Part shown: positions 34,812 through 45,401 of the stretch, piece after piece | How positions within the stretch are numbered: the stretch's first letter is position 1 | Layout of the letters: the number at the start of each line of letters is the position of its first letter | From: Pyrenopolyporus hunteri | Taxonomy: Eukaryota > Ascomycota > Sordariomycetes > Xylariales > Hypoxylaceae | Direction of reading: 5' to 3' | DNA length: 64,000 nucleotides | Assembly (NCBI GenBank): GCA_902806595.1 | Contig: CADCXC010000035.1 | Span: 248,001 to 312,000, forward strand | Position numbers and translations under genes: made by a program | The notes under the pieces: model-generated | Told to the model about the DNA's origin: nothing | What the model saw: the letters and a program-made list of their open reading frames with translations, nothing else | Database searches by the model: none

Positions 34812-36736
34812 ATGACCACGTCCCACGGTGAAGATAGCCCCCTGTTGGGCGCAGACGCGGCTTCGATCCGCTCCTCCTCGATCCACAAGCCCCCGTCCGA
34901 GGACGAAAATGGGCCCTCGTCGCCGCCGGAGTTCGGGAACATCGAGGACGACGTGCTGCCCGAAGAATCCGTCCTCGGCCGGAACATCGACTGGAAGAGC
35001 GCTTACATCATCGCGATATCCCGCGTCATCGGCAGCGGCATCTTCGCCGTTCCGGGCGTCATTCTGTCCTCCGTCGGAAGCGTGGGGCTCTCGCTGTTAG
35101 TCTGGGTCCTCGGCGCCGTCATCGTAGCGTGCGGCCTGACCGTGTCGCTCGAATACGGCTGCATGCTGCCCCGATCCGGCGGAGACAAGGTCTACCTCGA
35201 GTTCACGTACCCCTGGCCCCGCTTCTTCGCCTCGACCATGATCGCCGTCCAGGCCGTGCTCCTGGGCTTCACGGCGAGCAACTGCGTCATCTTCAGCCAA
35301 TACGTGCATTTCGTTTTCGACGTCGAGGCTCGGGACGCATCCAAGAAAGCCCTGGCCGTCGGGCTCCTCACGGTCATAACCATAATTCACGGCGTGTGGT
35401 ACAAGGCGGGCATACGCATCCAAAACTTCCTCGGCTGGATAAAGGTGGGGATAGTTCTATTCATGGTGCTCTCGGCCTTCTACGTCGTGATATTTAGGCC
35501 CAGCCACGAAGACGCGGAGGTTGGTCCGGCGAAACCACGATCCTGGGAAGGGCTTTGGGAGGGGAGCGATTGGAATCTTGGGACGCTCGCAACCTCCCTA
35601 TTCAAAGTCTTTTACTCCTATGCCGGCCTATCGAATCTGAATAATGTCATGAATGAAGTCAAGGATCCGTAAGTCACCAACCCCCTTTATGCCCGGTTTC
35701 GGATGTTACAACCCCAAATCGAGCCAACCCAGCAGCCGCTACTCCAGACACGTCTATATCCCTAGGCCATCAATTTGATTATAAATGTAGGCGATGACTA
35801 ACCCGCGAGGATACAGCGTCAGAACCCTGAAGTCGGTTTCGCTCACCGCTCTCGTCACGGCATGTCTCCTCTATTTGCTAGCTAACCTAGCATACTTCGC
35901 GGTGGTACCGATCGAAGAGATCAAGGAAAGTGGTCAGCTAGTCGCGGCACTCTTTTTCGAGCGCACTTTCGGTTCCAATATCGGCAAAAAGTTCCTACCC
36001 CTAGCTGTTGCGCTCTCAGCGGCGGGCAACGTAATGGTCGTCACATTTTCAACCGTGAGTTTCTTGAGGCGAGTTATACGCATGAGACAAGAATCTAACT
36101 ACCTAAACCGTAGGCACGTCTTAACCAAGAAGTTGCTCGCGCCGGCTTCTTACCGTTCTCGAGGTATCTGTCCTCGTCGAAGCCTTTCAACGCGCCGCTT
36201 GGAGGCCTAATAGTACACTACATCCCATCCGTTCTAGTAATCATACTCCCGCCATCAAGCGAGGTTTACTCCTTCATACTGGAAGTAGAAGGCTATCCAG
36301 GGCAAGTATTTGCGCTTGCGACTTCGATAGGACTAATTTGGCTGCGATACAAGCGGCCAGATCTAAAGAGGCCATTCAAAGCCTGGATACCAGCCGTCGT
36401 CTTTAGGATCGTGCTATGCTTTTGTTTATTGGCAGCGCCATTCTTTCCGCCGTCTCATCCGAAACCCGGCGGTCTGTTTTACGCAACATACGCCATCGTC
36501 GGCGTTGGGATGTAAGTAGCAGCAATCCCCCATAGGACTTCCGGGATGGTGCCTGTTTCGTTCCTAAACCCGTATGCTTACAAATTCGCAGACTCGCGTT
36601 TGGGGTTTTGTACTGGCTGATATGGACTATCATATTACCCCGACTTGGCGGGTATAGACTAGAAGAGAAGCAAGACGTGCTAGACGACGGGACGGCTATC
36701 ACCGTGCTGACCCGTGTACCGAACGATGCTGATTAA
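34812..36736 (+). CDS. High-affinity methionine / amino-acid permease (MUP1-like, LAT/APC family)
   Basis: This is a plasma-membrane amino-acid transporter of the APC superfamily. Four exons are joined: 34812-35668, 35817-36054, 36114-36511, 36592-36736; the introns (148, 59, 80 bp) are GT-AG and keep frame, giving 545 aa. A hydrophilic Ser/Asp/Glu-rich N-tail, the usual site for regulated endocytosis, leads to LGRNIDWKSAYIIAISRVIGSGIF, the unwound TM1 substrate motif (GSGIF) of the family. Then come SLEYGCMLPRSGGDKVYLEFTYPWPRF-type sequence, WYKAGIRIQN, the YSYAGLSNLNNVMNEVKDP block at the first splice, a TM with SAAGNVMVVTFST and ARLNQEVARAGFLPFS, and a C terminus ending PNDAD. The pattern matches fungal MUP1/LAT-type methionine permeases; the exact substrate is inferred. 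The large intron 1 acceptor (ACAG at 35813-35816) is chosen because upstream AGs bring a stop. Confidence 0.9.
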
Positions 36737-37318
36737 TATTTTGATCCTTCTGTAACTACAATCGTTGACGTGTATTGGTGGCTGGAGTATGGTTTAGAAC
36801 TAAAGTTTTGGTGGTCGGACGCAATATTTAGCTATTATTGTCTAACCATATCGTAGCGAGCCGCAGCTAAACAGTTTCCACGGATCTTAAGAGACCGAGA
36901 CAGCGTAAGCGGCGATGGCAAGGCAACCGTAGAAAGTAAAGAACATAGATGACAAATACGGCATGCATCTAGTATTTATAATCAGCGTTATCTGGTTGGA
37001 GTCTGGGTGCGGTTTACTAACGAGCTTCCTACACCCTGGGCGCATGACGTCCTCTCGGGAGCACCCCCCTACTGTCGCAATCTTGCGTGATTGCGGGGAG
37101 TTACTATTCTCTAACAAGAGTGGTACGTTGGCCACCGATAGCCATGTATGGATGTCTAATCCCGATATTCAAGCGGAATTGATAATGACTATATCGAAGC
37201 GTCGATGAGAGGATATCGTAGTGTATATAAGACACGACGCCCTCCCCCGCTCTATTGAATCCGCATACACCATCATCGTAGCACCACTACTCCCCAGAGC
37301 AAGCAAACACAGTACACA
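36737..37318. other. Spacer and promoter of the CmcJ-like gene
   Basis: No gene is supported in this 580-bp spacer. The right end holds a TATA box (37224-37230) and a pyrimidine/CA-rich leader. Confidence 0.5.
37224..37230 (+). promoter_or_regulatory. TATA box
   Basis: TATATAA lies 89 bp before the ATG at 37319, followed by a CT-rich initiator-like stretch. Position and sequence fit a Pol II core promoter for the CmcJ/AsaB-type gene. Confidence 0.6.
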
Positions 37319-38351
37319 ATGGCCTCTCCCGACGTCCAACTCCCTACCGGCGTTTCGGCTTTCCCAGCCACTAGCGTACCGACCGCATCTACCACGCTAG
37401 CGCCCCACGACGTCGATACCGAACTGAACTACCACAAGGACGCCGAGGACGGATCGCCGCCGGCGCCAACCTACGTAGACAGGCCCGAGACCCAATTCAG
37501 GCCTTTCGAGTCCTACAAGGTCCGCATCACCGACGTCGCGGGCCGAGAGTCCGAGTACACGCTCGACAAGAACGGGTTCCAGTACCACCGCCACGTCGCG
37601 CAGGAGAAGGACTTCGCCGACGACGAGCACATCAAGGCGGTCTACTACCCGGAGACCGAGCAGTTGCTCAAGGACGTGTAAGTTATTCCCCAGTCATTGC
37701 TAGGCATTCGGTTTTCGCCACCAGCCGATTTCGTCCAGAATCGCGTTAAAGGAGCGATGAGAGAGAGATATATAACACGACGCTAACTTCCCCCGTCCCA
37801 GCACCGGCGCTTCCAAGATCTTCATCTTCGACCACACGATCCGGCGCAACCCGCCGGACGTAAAGGGGTTCGACCCGGACCGGGCGCGGCGCGGGCCGGT
37901 GAACCGGGTGCACATCGACCAGTCGTACTCGGCGGCGCTGTCGCGGGTGCCGCACCACCTGCCGGCGGAGGAAGCGTCGGAGCTTCTCCGGGGGCGGGTG
38001 CAGATCATCAACGTGTGGCGGCCGATCCGGAGGGTGCTGCGGGACCCGCTGGCGGTCGCGGACGCGCGCTCGGTCGGCGAGGCCGAGCTCGTCCCCGTCC
38101 CGCTCATCTACCCGAACCGCCGGGGCGAGACCTTCGCCGTGCGCCACTCCCCCGCCCACCGCTGGTACTACAAGTCCGCCCTCGCCCCCGACGAGGTCCT
38201 CCTCATCAAGTGCTTCGACTCCAAGACCGACGGCCGCGCCCGCCGCGTCCCCCACACCGCCTTCGTCGACCCCCAGGCCCCCGCCGACGCGCCCACGCGC
38301 GAGAGCATCGAGGTCCGCGCCTTGGTGTTCCACCCCGATGATCGGGATTAG
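37319..38351 (+). CDS. CmcJ/NvfI-family oxygenase (AsaB / GA4-desaturase-like)
   Basis: This belongs to the fungal family annotated as hydroxylase/desaturase AsaB or GA4 desaturase-like, related to CmcJ and NvfI non-haem iron enzymes, often found in secondary metabolism. Exons 37319-37677 and 37802-38351 (124-bp intron, GTAAGT...CCCAG) give 302 aa. Family landmarks in order are KVRITDVAGRESEYTL, YYPETEQLLKDVTGASKIFIFDHTIRR, RVHIDQSYSAALSRV, GRVQIINVWRPI, DPLAVADARSV, LIYPNRRGETF, RWYYKSALAPDEVLLIKCFDS and RRVPHTAFVDP. H157-x-D159 and H271 could form the iron-binding 2-His-1-carboxylate triad. Exon 2 is much richer in GC than its surroundings. There is no biosynthetic core enzyme in the window, so the substrate is unknown. 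It is convergent with MET1. Confidence 0.88.
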
Positions 38352-38928
38352 GGGGTTGGGATTAGTTGAAGATGGCGGAAGGAGAAGTGAGAACGGACGT
38401 ATGGTGCTATTATGAAACTTAGTCATACGATTCGAGGGATGATGGAAGGTAGATTGTTACATTAGTGATTATGTGAGATTGGGTGACTAGAAATAAATAA
38501 GAATATTTGTATTTCTAAGGTCCTTAATTCGTCTGTAATCTGTGACCGTGTACTTCAGGGGTCGCTTAGCTGAATAGCAAAATTTATGAGTGGTATCGAT
38601 CGGCCCCTGAATCGCTACTAAAGCTCCAATGAGCCGCAAAGACGACTTCCTAAGTAGGTAGATACTTAACCCTTCATAGTGAGATATTATCTACTACTTA
38701 CTCCCACAGAGGATCGAACGAAGGCGACTTCGGTCTTAACAGTAATTTGAAGTCGGTATTATACCTATATACCATGCATAAATGTAAACCCCCAAGTCGC
38801 ACCCCTATCTAATGTAAGCCGGCACTAAGATATCCTGAACGCCGCCAGATGCAAACCACCAGTACCCCTTTTCCCATCCCTACCAACCAGCATTTCGTCC
38901 TCTACCATCCATCTACCTCACACTCCAT
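38352..38928. other. 3' spacer between convergent genes
   Basis: This contains the 3' ends of the CmcJ-like and MET1 genes. No coding frame or RNA gene is supported. Confidence 0.5.
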
Positions 38929-40754
38929 CTAAACAGCCCCCAAATCCAGCCCCTCAGCCACGAAATCCAGCCCCCTAAACCCCTCCTCGACGCTCCACGC
39001 GCGGCTCCTATCAAGCGGGTTCAAGACCTCGCACGCGCGGCCCACGACGAGCAAGCCCGGCGGCCTACTGCCCTCGTGCTCGACGGCCTCGACGACGCGG
39101 GCGAGCGTGGTCCGGATGACGCGCTGGTCGGCGCAGCTAGCGCGCTCGACGACGGCGCAGGGCGTATCGCGGGGCCAGAGGGCGCGGCGAGGCCGGGTTT
39201 TCTCGTCCCTGTTTACGCCGTCCCCTGCTTCTCCATCACCACTCCTCTCTCCCCCTTCTCCCCCTATACTAAGATCCACATCCGTCGTCAACTCCGCCAC
39301 CAACCCCTCCACGCGATGCAGCGCCATGAGGAACACCACCGTCCTCGTCGCGACATACTCCGGCGGCACCGGCGGGCGGCCCTTCTTCCCCGTGCCCGTG
39401 CACACGAGCACCTGGTCAGCGACGTCCCTCTGGGTGGGCGGGATCCCGGCGAACAGCGGCGCGGCGAGCGCGGACGTCACGCCGGGGAGCACGGCGACGC
39501 GGTCGCGGGGCACGCCGCGGTCGCGGAACCGGCGCACCTCCTCCCCGCCGCGCCCGTACACGTACGGGTCGCCCTGCTTGAGGCGCAGGACCGTCTGGCC
39601 CCGGCGCGCCGCCGCGACCGCGAGGTCCTCGAGCTCCGCCTGCGCCGCGTCCGCGTTGCCCGGGAACTTGCGCGCGATGTGCACGCGCGTGCGCCGCGGC
39701 ACCAGGTCCAGCACCCCCGAGGGCACGAGCTTGTCCGCGAGCACGAGGTCCGCCGCCTCGATGGCCTTGAGCGTCGCGCGCGTGAGCAGGTCCGGGTGTC
39801 CCGGGCCCGAGCCGGCGAGGATGATGCGGCCGTGGGGGGTGGAGCCCGGGTTTGCGAGCGCGTTGTCGGAGGAGGGATGGGATGAGGAAAGGCGGGATAA
39901 CCCGGTGTCCTCGTAGGACTTCAGGATCGCGGCTACGTCCTCGTCCGTGATTGCCGCGAGCCGCTTCAGCGGCCAATACTCGCAGACCTGGCTGAGCCAG
40001 CGCATGCGTCTGTTCTTCGCGGCGTCGATATCCTCCTCCGTGACCAGCCTGTTAAACCCGGCCGACTGGTCCGTCGAGTCGTCGACGTCGTCGCCGTCCG
40101 CCAGGCCGGCCGCGTGCGATACGTGGTCCTCCTCCTGGATCCTGCGACGCACGTCGCCGAGGCGCAGGCACGCGGCGCCCAGGTTCGGCGGCAGCGCGGC
40201 GGCGACCTCGCGGCGGATGCGTGAGGCCAGCTTGCACCCCCGGCCGTTGGTCGTGATGCCGATCTGCAGGGGCCCGTCGACGTGCGTGGAGAGCAGGGAG
40301 AAGGAGCACAGGTGCGGGGCGTCGACGACGTTGACGGGGATGCGGTGCCGTTTGCAGAGGGAGGAGATGTGTGCGCCTAGGGTGCTTGGTAAGTTACCCA
40401 TATTATATTATACTTGTGGAATGAATGGCGGTTGGGAGTATGCGCCGTACTTAATGGCTCACGTGGCCCGGATGTTACGAAAACAGCATCCACCACATGG
40501 TCGATTTCTTCTCGTCCGAGCGTGAAGACGTGCTCGTCGCGGAATGTATCCTTCACCCATTTGACCTCGCCGTCGTCTACGCGCTTTTGTAAGGCATAGT
40601 ATAATTCCGTTGTCTCCGGAGTAATCAGGATCGGCGATGCGCCGGCACTTAGGGATTGTCCGCACCGCGCGGCCGCCAGGGGATTCGACCCAATGATTAA
40701 GTGGACGTGGGAGCGGGCGTCCGTCGCCGTTAGCAAGGAGACGTGGCTCGTCAT
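38929..40754 (-). CDS. MET1: Uroporphyrinogen-III C-methyltransferase with dehydrogenase-like N domain (siroheme synthesis)
   Basis: This enzyme methylates uroporphyrinogen III to precorrin-2 for siroheme, the cofactor of sulfite and nitrite reductases. The minus-strand exons are 40754-40451 and 40376-38929 with a 74-bp intron; the acceptor CCCTAG (40379-40377) restores the frame, while the nearer CCAAG would give a stop. Length is 583 aa, like fungal Met1. Residues 1-200 form a precorrin-2 dehydrogenase-like domain: HLIIGSNPLAAARCGQSL (nucleotide-binding turn), IPVNVVDAPHLCSF, QIGITTNGRGCKLASRIRREV. From about 285 comes the SUMT domain: ILAGSGPGHPDLLT (SAM binding), ADLVLADKLV, RLKQGDPYVYGRGGEE, VLPGVTSALAAP, GIPPTQRD. 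A low-complexity Gly/Glu/Arg insert (about 475-505) lies near the end. GC is very high. Whether the N domain is still active cannot be judged here. Confidence 0.93.
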
Positions 40755-41650
40755 CGCCAGTCCGTACTTATTAAATTGTGAAAATGGGCGAATGATATTA
40801 TAGTGTTTGTGGCCCTAACTACAACTTATACCAAGCGAGGATTTTTCGTAGGATGATTAGACGAGAGGCTTATGTTAGACGAGACACAGACGAAAAAGAA
40901 AAGGGGGTATCATCAGAGAAGAAAAGGGATGATCATTCATAGCGAGCGACTTCTCCGAGGAACAGCTAGAGGTTATATGTCTCTGTAAGCTAAGAAGCCA
41001 TCCACGACTAGAGGCGATGTCGCCATGGGCGCGGCGGCCGAAGTCTTTGAAGAGTCTCGACCGATTCCCGCCGTTTTGGCTTCTCCTAAAAACATTTTAG
41101 CGGGTCCGAGGGGTTTTTGGAGGGGCATTTCTCTGACGCAATCGCGCTTGATAACCTTATCGAGCCAATCAGGGGCCGGCTATTTTAGTATATACTAAGA
41201 GTTCCTAACCGCCGCTGACCGAGTTCCGCGGACCCTGAGCGGAAATCTGTAAGTCGACATATAATGAAGTCTGTTTGTGTGTGAATCTTGTAACTGGACC
41301 GACTTACCAACCTTTTCGGAAATATGAGTTGCTATGATAATAAGAAAAGTTAGATCAGCAATTTACTTACGTTTCAATATTTCAAGATAGCGAAATCGGC
41401 AATTATACACCAAGGCTCTAGCCATCTTCTTCCTCGACTATTTTTGTTATATATGTAATTCATGTTATTGTCATAAGGATGCCAATTCAATTTATACACT
41501 CTCGGGTTTCATAATTGTACTATTCCGCACATATAATCATCTCAAGATTTTCCATAATACACATCTCGGGAGATTTCATAACCGCCCGTTTCCTCGTCGG
41601 TCAAAGCCACCTCAAATAACTAAGGCAGCTACTAATACACTTCAACATCT
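40755..41650. other. Promoter side of MET1 and 3' side of RSM22
   Basis: Both flanking genes are on the minus strand, so this holds the MET1 promoter and the RSM22 3' UTR. A CCAAT motif occurs at about 41165. No gene is supported. Confidence 0.5.
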
Positions 41651-44092
41651 TCACCTAAACCCCTCCTCCTCAAGCTCCTTCATCAAATCTTCTATCTCCG
41701 TCCTCTTGTCCTTCTTTCTCCTCCTGCCATGAGAATCCTGCGAAACGCCCTTCTCGTAAGCGCTGTAGATACCTCTATCGTCGGCGTTCAGGTGGATAAC
41801 CCTGGGCTTGTTCTTGCGCTGGGCTGCGCGCGATCGCACGCCGCCGTCGTTGGGCACCGGGCCGCCTTTTCCGAGCCGAATGCGTCGCACTACCCTTGTC
41901 TTGGCGCCCAAGGCCCAGAGATCCCCCCACTTCGCCTTACGCGCGTCGCGGTACGCTCTCCGGCTGAAGCTCTTAGGTACCGTCCACCTCTCGATGTTCC
42001 CCATAGGCGTACACAGGTCGAGCGTCACGTGGCCGCGGCGCTTCAGCGGCGGGAGGATGTTCCTAGGGAGCGACAGCGGGTGCGGCCCTTCGGCGTCTTC
42101 TTCGTAGCCCTTAAAGGCGCGGTCGGTCACCTTGCTGCTCTGTTCGGGGACGGCGGCCGGTACGGAGTCTGGTAAAGTGCCACGCTGAATAGCGACGAAG
42201 CTGAAGTTGATGTCTTCGTGGTTGCGATGCGTAGCTCCGAGGACCTTTTGTAGGAAGAGCGGACGAATAAACCGCTGGCTAAAGTGGCAGAAATCCTTTC
42301 GCCCGAGGCTGAGCCCCGGCGTCAGGTACATCGGGCACTCCTTGTGGTTCGTACAGGGCGCGATAATCATGCCTTCCTCACGAACACGCTTCGATTCGAG
42401 CTCAACCGCCTCGGGTCGTGGTCCCGAATTAGGCGAGACGATGAACTCGTTAAGCAGCCGAGAACGAACGTCCGCCACAGCTTCGAATCCCCGCGGATGC
42501 CCCTTCTCGATGAAGATCAGGACACCGCCATCGGGAGAAAGCATTTCCCATAGATTGTCGAGGAAAGCCTTGCGTTGATATCCTTCCTTGAGAGGCATCA
42601 GCTGGTGAGAGGCGATGATGACGTCGAACGACTTCCTGGGCAAGGGATTGCCGGCCCCGTCTAACAAGTCTGGGTTTTTGCTGGAGTGTATGTAATCCGG
42701 TAAACGCGGTAGGAAAGTGGTATTGTCAAGGAACCGAGATATGCGTTGCCGCAACTGGTTCGATCCGACCACGACCGTCTTCTTTCCTGGCGGTCCATGC
42801 ATCGGGTTTTTGCCCCCCTCAGACATGAGATCCCACTCAGCCTGCAAGACCTGCTGCCAGGCCGCCAACCCGGCTCCTCCGGCACCGACGTCGAGCACAC
42901 GGGGACCCTCACCGTTACCCCTCGATATGAGCTTGGAAACCCACTCCGAGCCTAGCCGTTTTCGTATCTCGACTAGTATACTCATCACAGACGCATACAT
43001 TCCGGGTAGGTTCGTCGCCATATAGGCGTCGGCTTCGATCTCGCTCATCCTGTGGTGGCCCGCCTCCATAGCCACGGGCTTCTGTTCGGCGCTCTTCTTC
43101 GAGGGAGGGGTAGCGACAGAAAAGGGAAGCCCGGGACCGCCGAACGCCTTCTCCGCGGTTTCTTTAATATGCTTGATGTCCGTCCGGTTCAGTAAGCCGC
43201 TAATTGGCCTTACAAACTCTTCCCGCGGGAGATGGAGAGTGCTGGGCTCGGTTCTCCAAAGGCCCATTTTCGTGTACGCGTGAACGCGTTGCCCCGGGGG
43301 GCCGAATGTCGCGTCTGGTAGGTCATCGTCTCCTTCGTCTTCGTCTTCTTCTTCTTCTTCCTCTTCCTCAAAGGGTTCCTCCTCTTCCTCTTCGTTCTCC
43401 TCTTCTTGGGCCGCTCGCAATCTAGCGTCTTCGAAATCTTTTTGTAGTTTCAAGAGGGCATTGTACTCCCTCTCGTTCTTAGCTACGGCGTTAATGTAAG
43501 TCAATCCCGCTTCGGACGGCAAGTCCTGTGAAGCTTCCAAATCTTCAGTGGCAAGATCTGCGGCCTCAATTAGGCCATCGGAGTCGGGAGCAGGTATCTC
43601 AGCTCTGTAAACAACTTCCTCCAGCGTCCCCTCATCCGTTTCACGCAGTAGTACCCTCTCTGTCGGATCACGAGGGAGGTCTTCGGGAACCAAGTCCAAG
43701 TCTTCGGTAGGCATTCCTACATCCTCCGGGCGGGTCTCTCGTAAAGGCGCGCCATACAGCCGCTCATACACTTTGAGCTCCTCTTCGTTTAAATAACCCT
43801 TAGGCAGGGTGTCGCCGAAAGCACGCCTTGCCTGCCGGACGGTGAGCTCGATGTCGCTGAATCCCGGCTTATTCTCCGTGGGTTGAGCATCTTGGTGCAT
43901 GCGCTTCGTCGTGGAGAAGAGGCGCGCATTGGACTTTCGATTCGAGGGTAGACCTCGAAATCTCGACGAGAGGGGCCTGGACAGGCTTCGCTGGGGTTCG
44001 GAGCGCAGAGCTACGAAGCCGTTCTCGAATAGATTGAGTAGGCGAAGCCTGCATTGGGGGCATGAGCCCTGAACCTTCGCCGCGGACAACAT
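41651..44092 (-). CDS. RSM22: Mitochondrial small-subunit ribosome factor Rsm22 (METTL17 homologue)
   Basis: Rsm22 is a methyltransferase-like assembly factor of the mitochondrial small ribosomal subunit. One uninterrupted frame of 813 aa is present. The N terminus is Arg/Ser-rich with few acidic residues (NRKSNARLFSTTKRM), a mitochondrial targeting sequence. A long acidic linker (about 230-257, mostly Glu/Asp) precedes the core. The SAM-binding motif VLDVGAGGAG is at 399-408, followed by SFDVIIASHQL and GGVLIFIEKGHPRG. A Cys cluster C580, C586 (CTNHKECP) and C602 (RKDFCHF) matches the family iron-sulfur ligand region. The C-terminal tail is basic. The family is normally about this long in filamentous fungi. 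It lies in tandem with the thioredoxin gene (stop at 44571, 478 bp upstream of this start). Confidence 0.94.
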   Translation of the reverse strand: MLSAAKVQGSCPQCRLRLLNLFENGFVALRSEPQRSLSRPLSSRFRGLPSNRKSNARLFSTTKRMHQDAQPTENKPGFSDIELTVRQARRAFGDTLPKGYLNEEELKVYERLYGAPLRETRPEDVGMPTEDLDLVPEDLPRDPTERVLLRETDEGTLEEVVYRAEIPAPDSDGLIEAADLATEDLEASQDLPSEAGLTYINAVAKNEREYNALLKLQKDFEDARLRAAQEEENEEEEEEPFEEEEEEEEDEDEGDDDLPDATFGPPGQRVHAYTKMGLWRTEPSTLHLPREEFVRPISGLLNRTDIKHIKETAEKAFGGPGLPFSVATPPSKKSAEQKPVAMEAGHHRMSEIEADAYMATNLPGMYASVMSILVEIRKRLGSEWVSKLISRGNGEGPRVLDVGAGGAGLAAWQQVLQAEWDLMSEGGKNPMHGPPGKKTVVVGSNQLRQRISRFLDNTTFLPRLPDYIHSSKNPDLLDGAGNPLPRKSFDVIIASHQLMPLKEGYQRKAFLDNLWEMLSPDGGVLIFIEKGHPRGFEAVADVRSRLLNEFIVSPNSGPRPEAVELESKRVREEGMIIAPCTNHKECPMYLTPGLSLGRKDFCHFSQRFIRPLFLQKVLGATHRNHEDINFSFVAIQRGTLPDSVPAAVPEQSSKVTDRAFKGYEEDAEGPHPLSLPRNILPPLKRRGHVTLDLCTPMGNIERWTVPKSFSRRAYRDARKAKWGDLWALGAKTRVVRRIRLGKGGPVPNDGGVRSRAAQRKNKPRVIHLNADDRGIYSAYEKGVSQDSHGRRRKKDKRTEIEDLMKELEEEGFR

Positions 44093-44570
44093 CGTGCCTG
44101 TTTCCTCTGCCCTCCGAGTTCTGCCGTCCTCCTGGTTGTTGAAGGTGGGAGGTTCGATGGCAAAGATTTATGTTGCGAATTGTAAGTCGAGGGGAAATTT
44201 TAAGCGCTAAAGCTCTGGACCCTTGATAATTTTAACCACTAAAACAGCAGGTATTAGAATGCACCCCGCAGTAGACCCATAGCCTAGGCCTCTATCTTTT
44301 GCTACGCCTACTAGCGGGTTATAAGCTGCAGGTGGATAAGAATATTGGCTTGAAATGATATGTCAAACGGCCCGGCGTGGCGAAGTGCCTATCTGCCAGG
44401 TACCAGTGTAGCCAGGTACCCTCTAGGAAACCCGAACGAGAAAGATGGCGAGGGATAATTCGATAAAAATGTCAATTAAGTTATAGGACTACTCCATACA
44501 CCTTACACACTATTCACACTTAGCACGCCATGTACGTTGTAGAATCAACAATTCCTTAAATCCGCCGAAT
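44093..44570. other. RSM22 upstream spacer
   Basis: This is the promoter of RSM22 and 3' end of the thioredoxin gene. CCAGGTACC occurs twice as a direct repeat at about 44397-44420. Nothing else is supported. Confidence 0.5.
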
Positions 44571-45401
44571 CTACTTATTGAGGTCGGCCAACGTCCTAAA
44601 CCCACTGGCCCGAGCCGAACCGGCTTGTCCGCCAGGTTTCTGACTGTTGAGTTGTATTGGTGCCGGCGGTGCCCTCGGGTTATTAACATTGAACGTAGAT
44701 CTCTCGGCTGCTTTATAGGGGTCGAACTAGCCAATCTTGTCAACATGGTGCGAATATTACTAAAGGTTCGGAAACGCGAACTTACCGAGAACAGCGACAC
44801 GAAGTAAAGCCCAAAGAAAGTCAAGAGAGTATTGAATAAATGGAACGGGCTAAAACTCCACGGTCGCCCGCCAAGCGTCCGCCCACCACCAGCGCCGCGC
44901 CTCGCCGCCGTCCCAGCCACAGGCGAGCTTCCCCCCAAGGTCCGTCCCGGGGTATTAAACGAGGCGCCCGGCGCGCTGACGCTGGCGAGCTTGACGGCCT
45001 TCTCGACGGCGGAGGTCAGGGCGGGGGGGTTGGCGCCCTGGATAGTCTCGAGGACGGAGCCGCTCTTGAAGATGAGGAAGGTGGGCATGGCGCGCACGCC
45101 GTGGGCCTGGGCGATGGCCTGCTGGTTGTCGACGTTGACCTTGCAGAAGGTGATCTTGCCGGGCTTGGAGTACTTCGTCGCGAGCGACTCGAACGTCGGC
45201 GCGATCATCTTGCAGGGCCCGCACCAGTCGGCGTAGACTACGTTGATGGCGCATTAGTTGGTAAGCGGGCGACGGACGCGATTGCGGATGATGCGACGGG
45301 GGACGGGGGATGCGGGATAGGGACTTACAGTCGGTGACGACGACGGTGGACGACCCCAGGATGCGCTGCCACTCATTTTGAGAGCTGATATTGACCGCCA
45401 T
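44571..45401 (-). CDS. Thioredoxin with C-terminal membrane anchor
   Basis: This is a thiol-disulfide oxidoreductase. Three minus-strand exons, 45401-45329, 45237-44786 and 44726-44571, are joined by introns of 91 and 59 bp, giving 226 aa. The thioredoxin fold has the active site WCGPC (29-33), FYADWCGPCKMIAPTFE, KVNVDNQQAIAQAHGVRAMPTFLIF (the cis-Pro loop RAMPTF) and GANPPAL. After residue 110 the protein continues through a Gly/Arg-rich linker to a hydrophobic helix (HLFNTLLTFFGLYFVSLFS, about 156-175), then a short tail ending TLADLNK. So it is probably tail-anchored with the catalytic domain in the cytosol. The last exon was recovered by frame: reading on without splicing gives an unrelated basic tail. 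Fungal thioredoxins with this extension are known; ordinary ones stop near 105 aa. Confidence 0.88.

Noticed and set aside
35003..35497. Overlapping frames inside the permease exon
   Set aside because: Shadows of the real frame caused by high GC.
39076..39976. Long frames of 186-269 codons opposite or alongside MET1
   Set aside because: Arg/Ala/Gly-rich shadows in very GC-rich DNA; the MET1 frame carries all family motifs.
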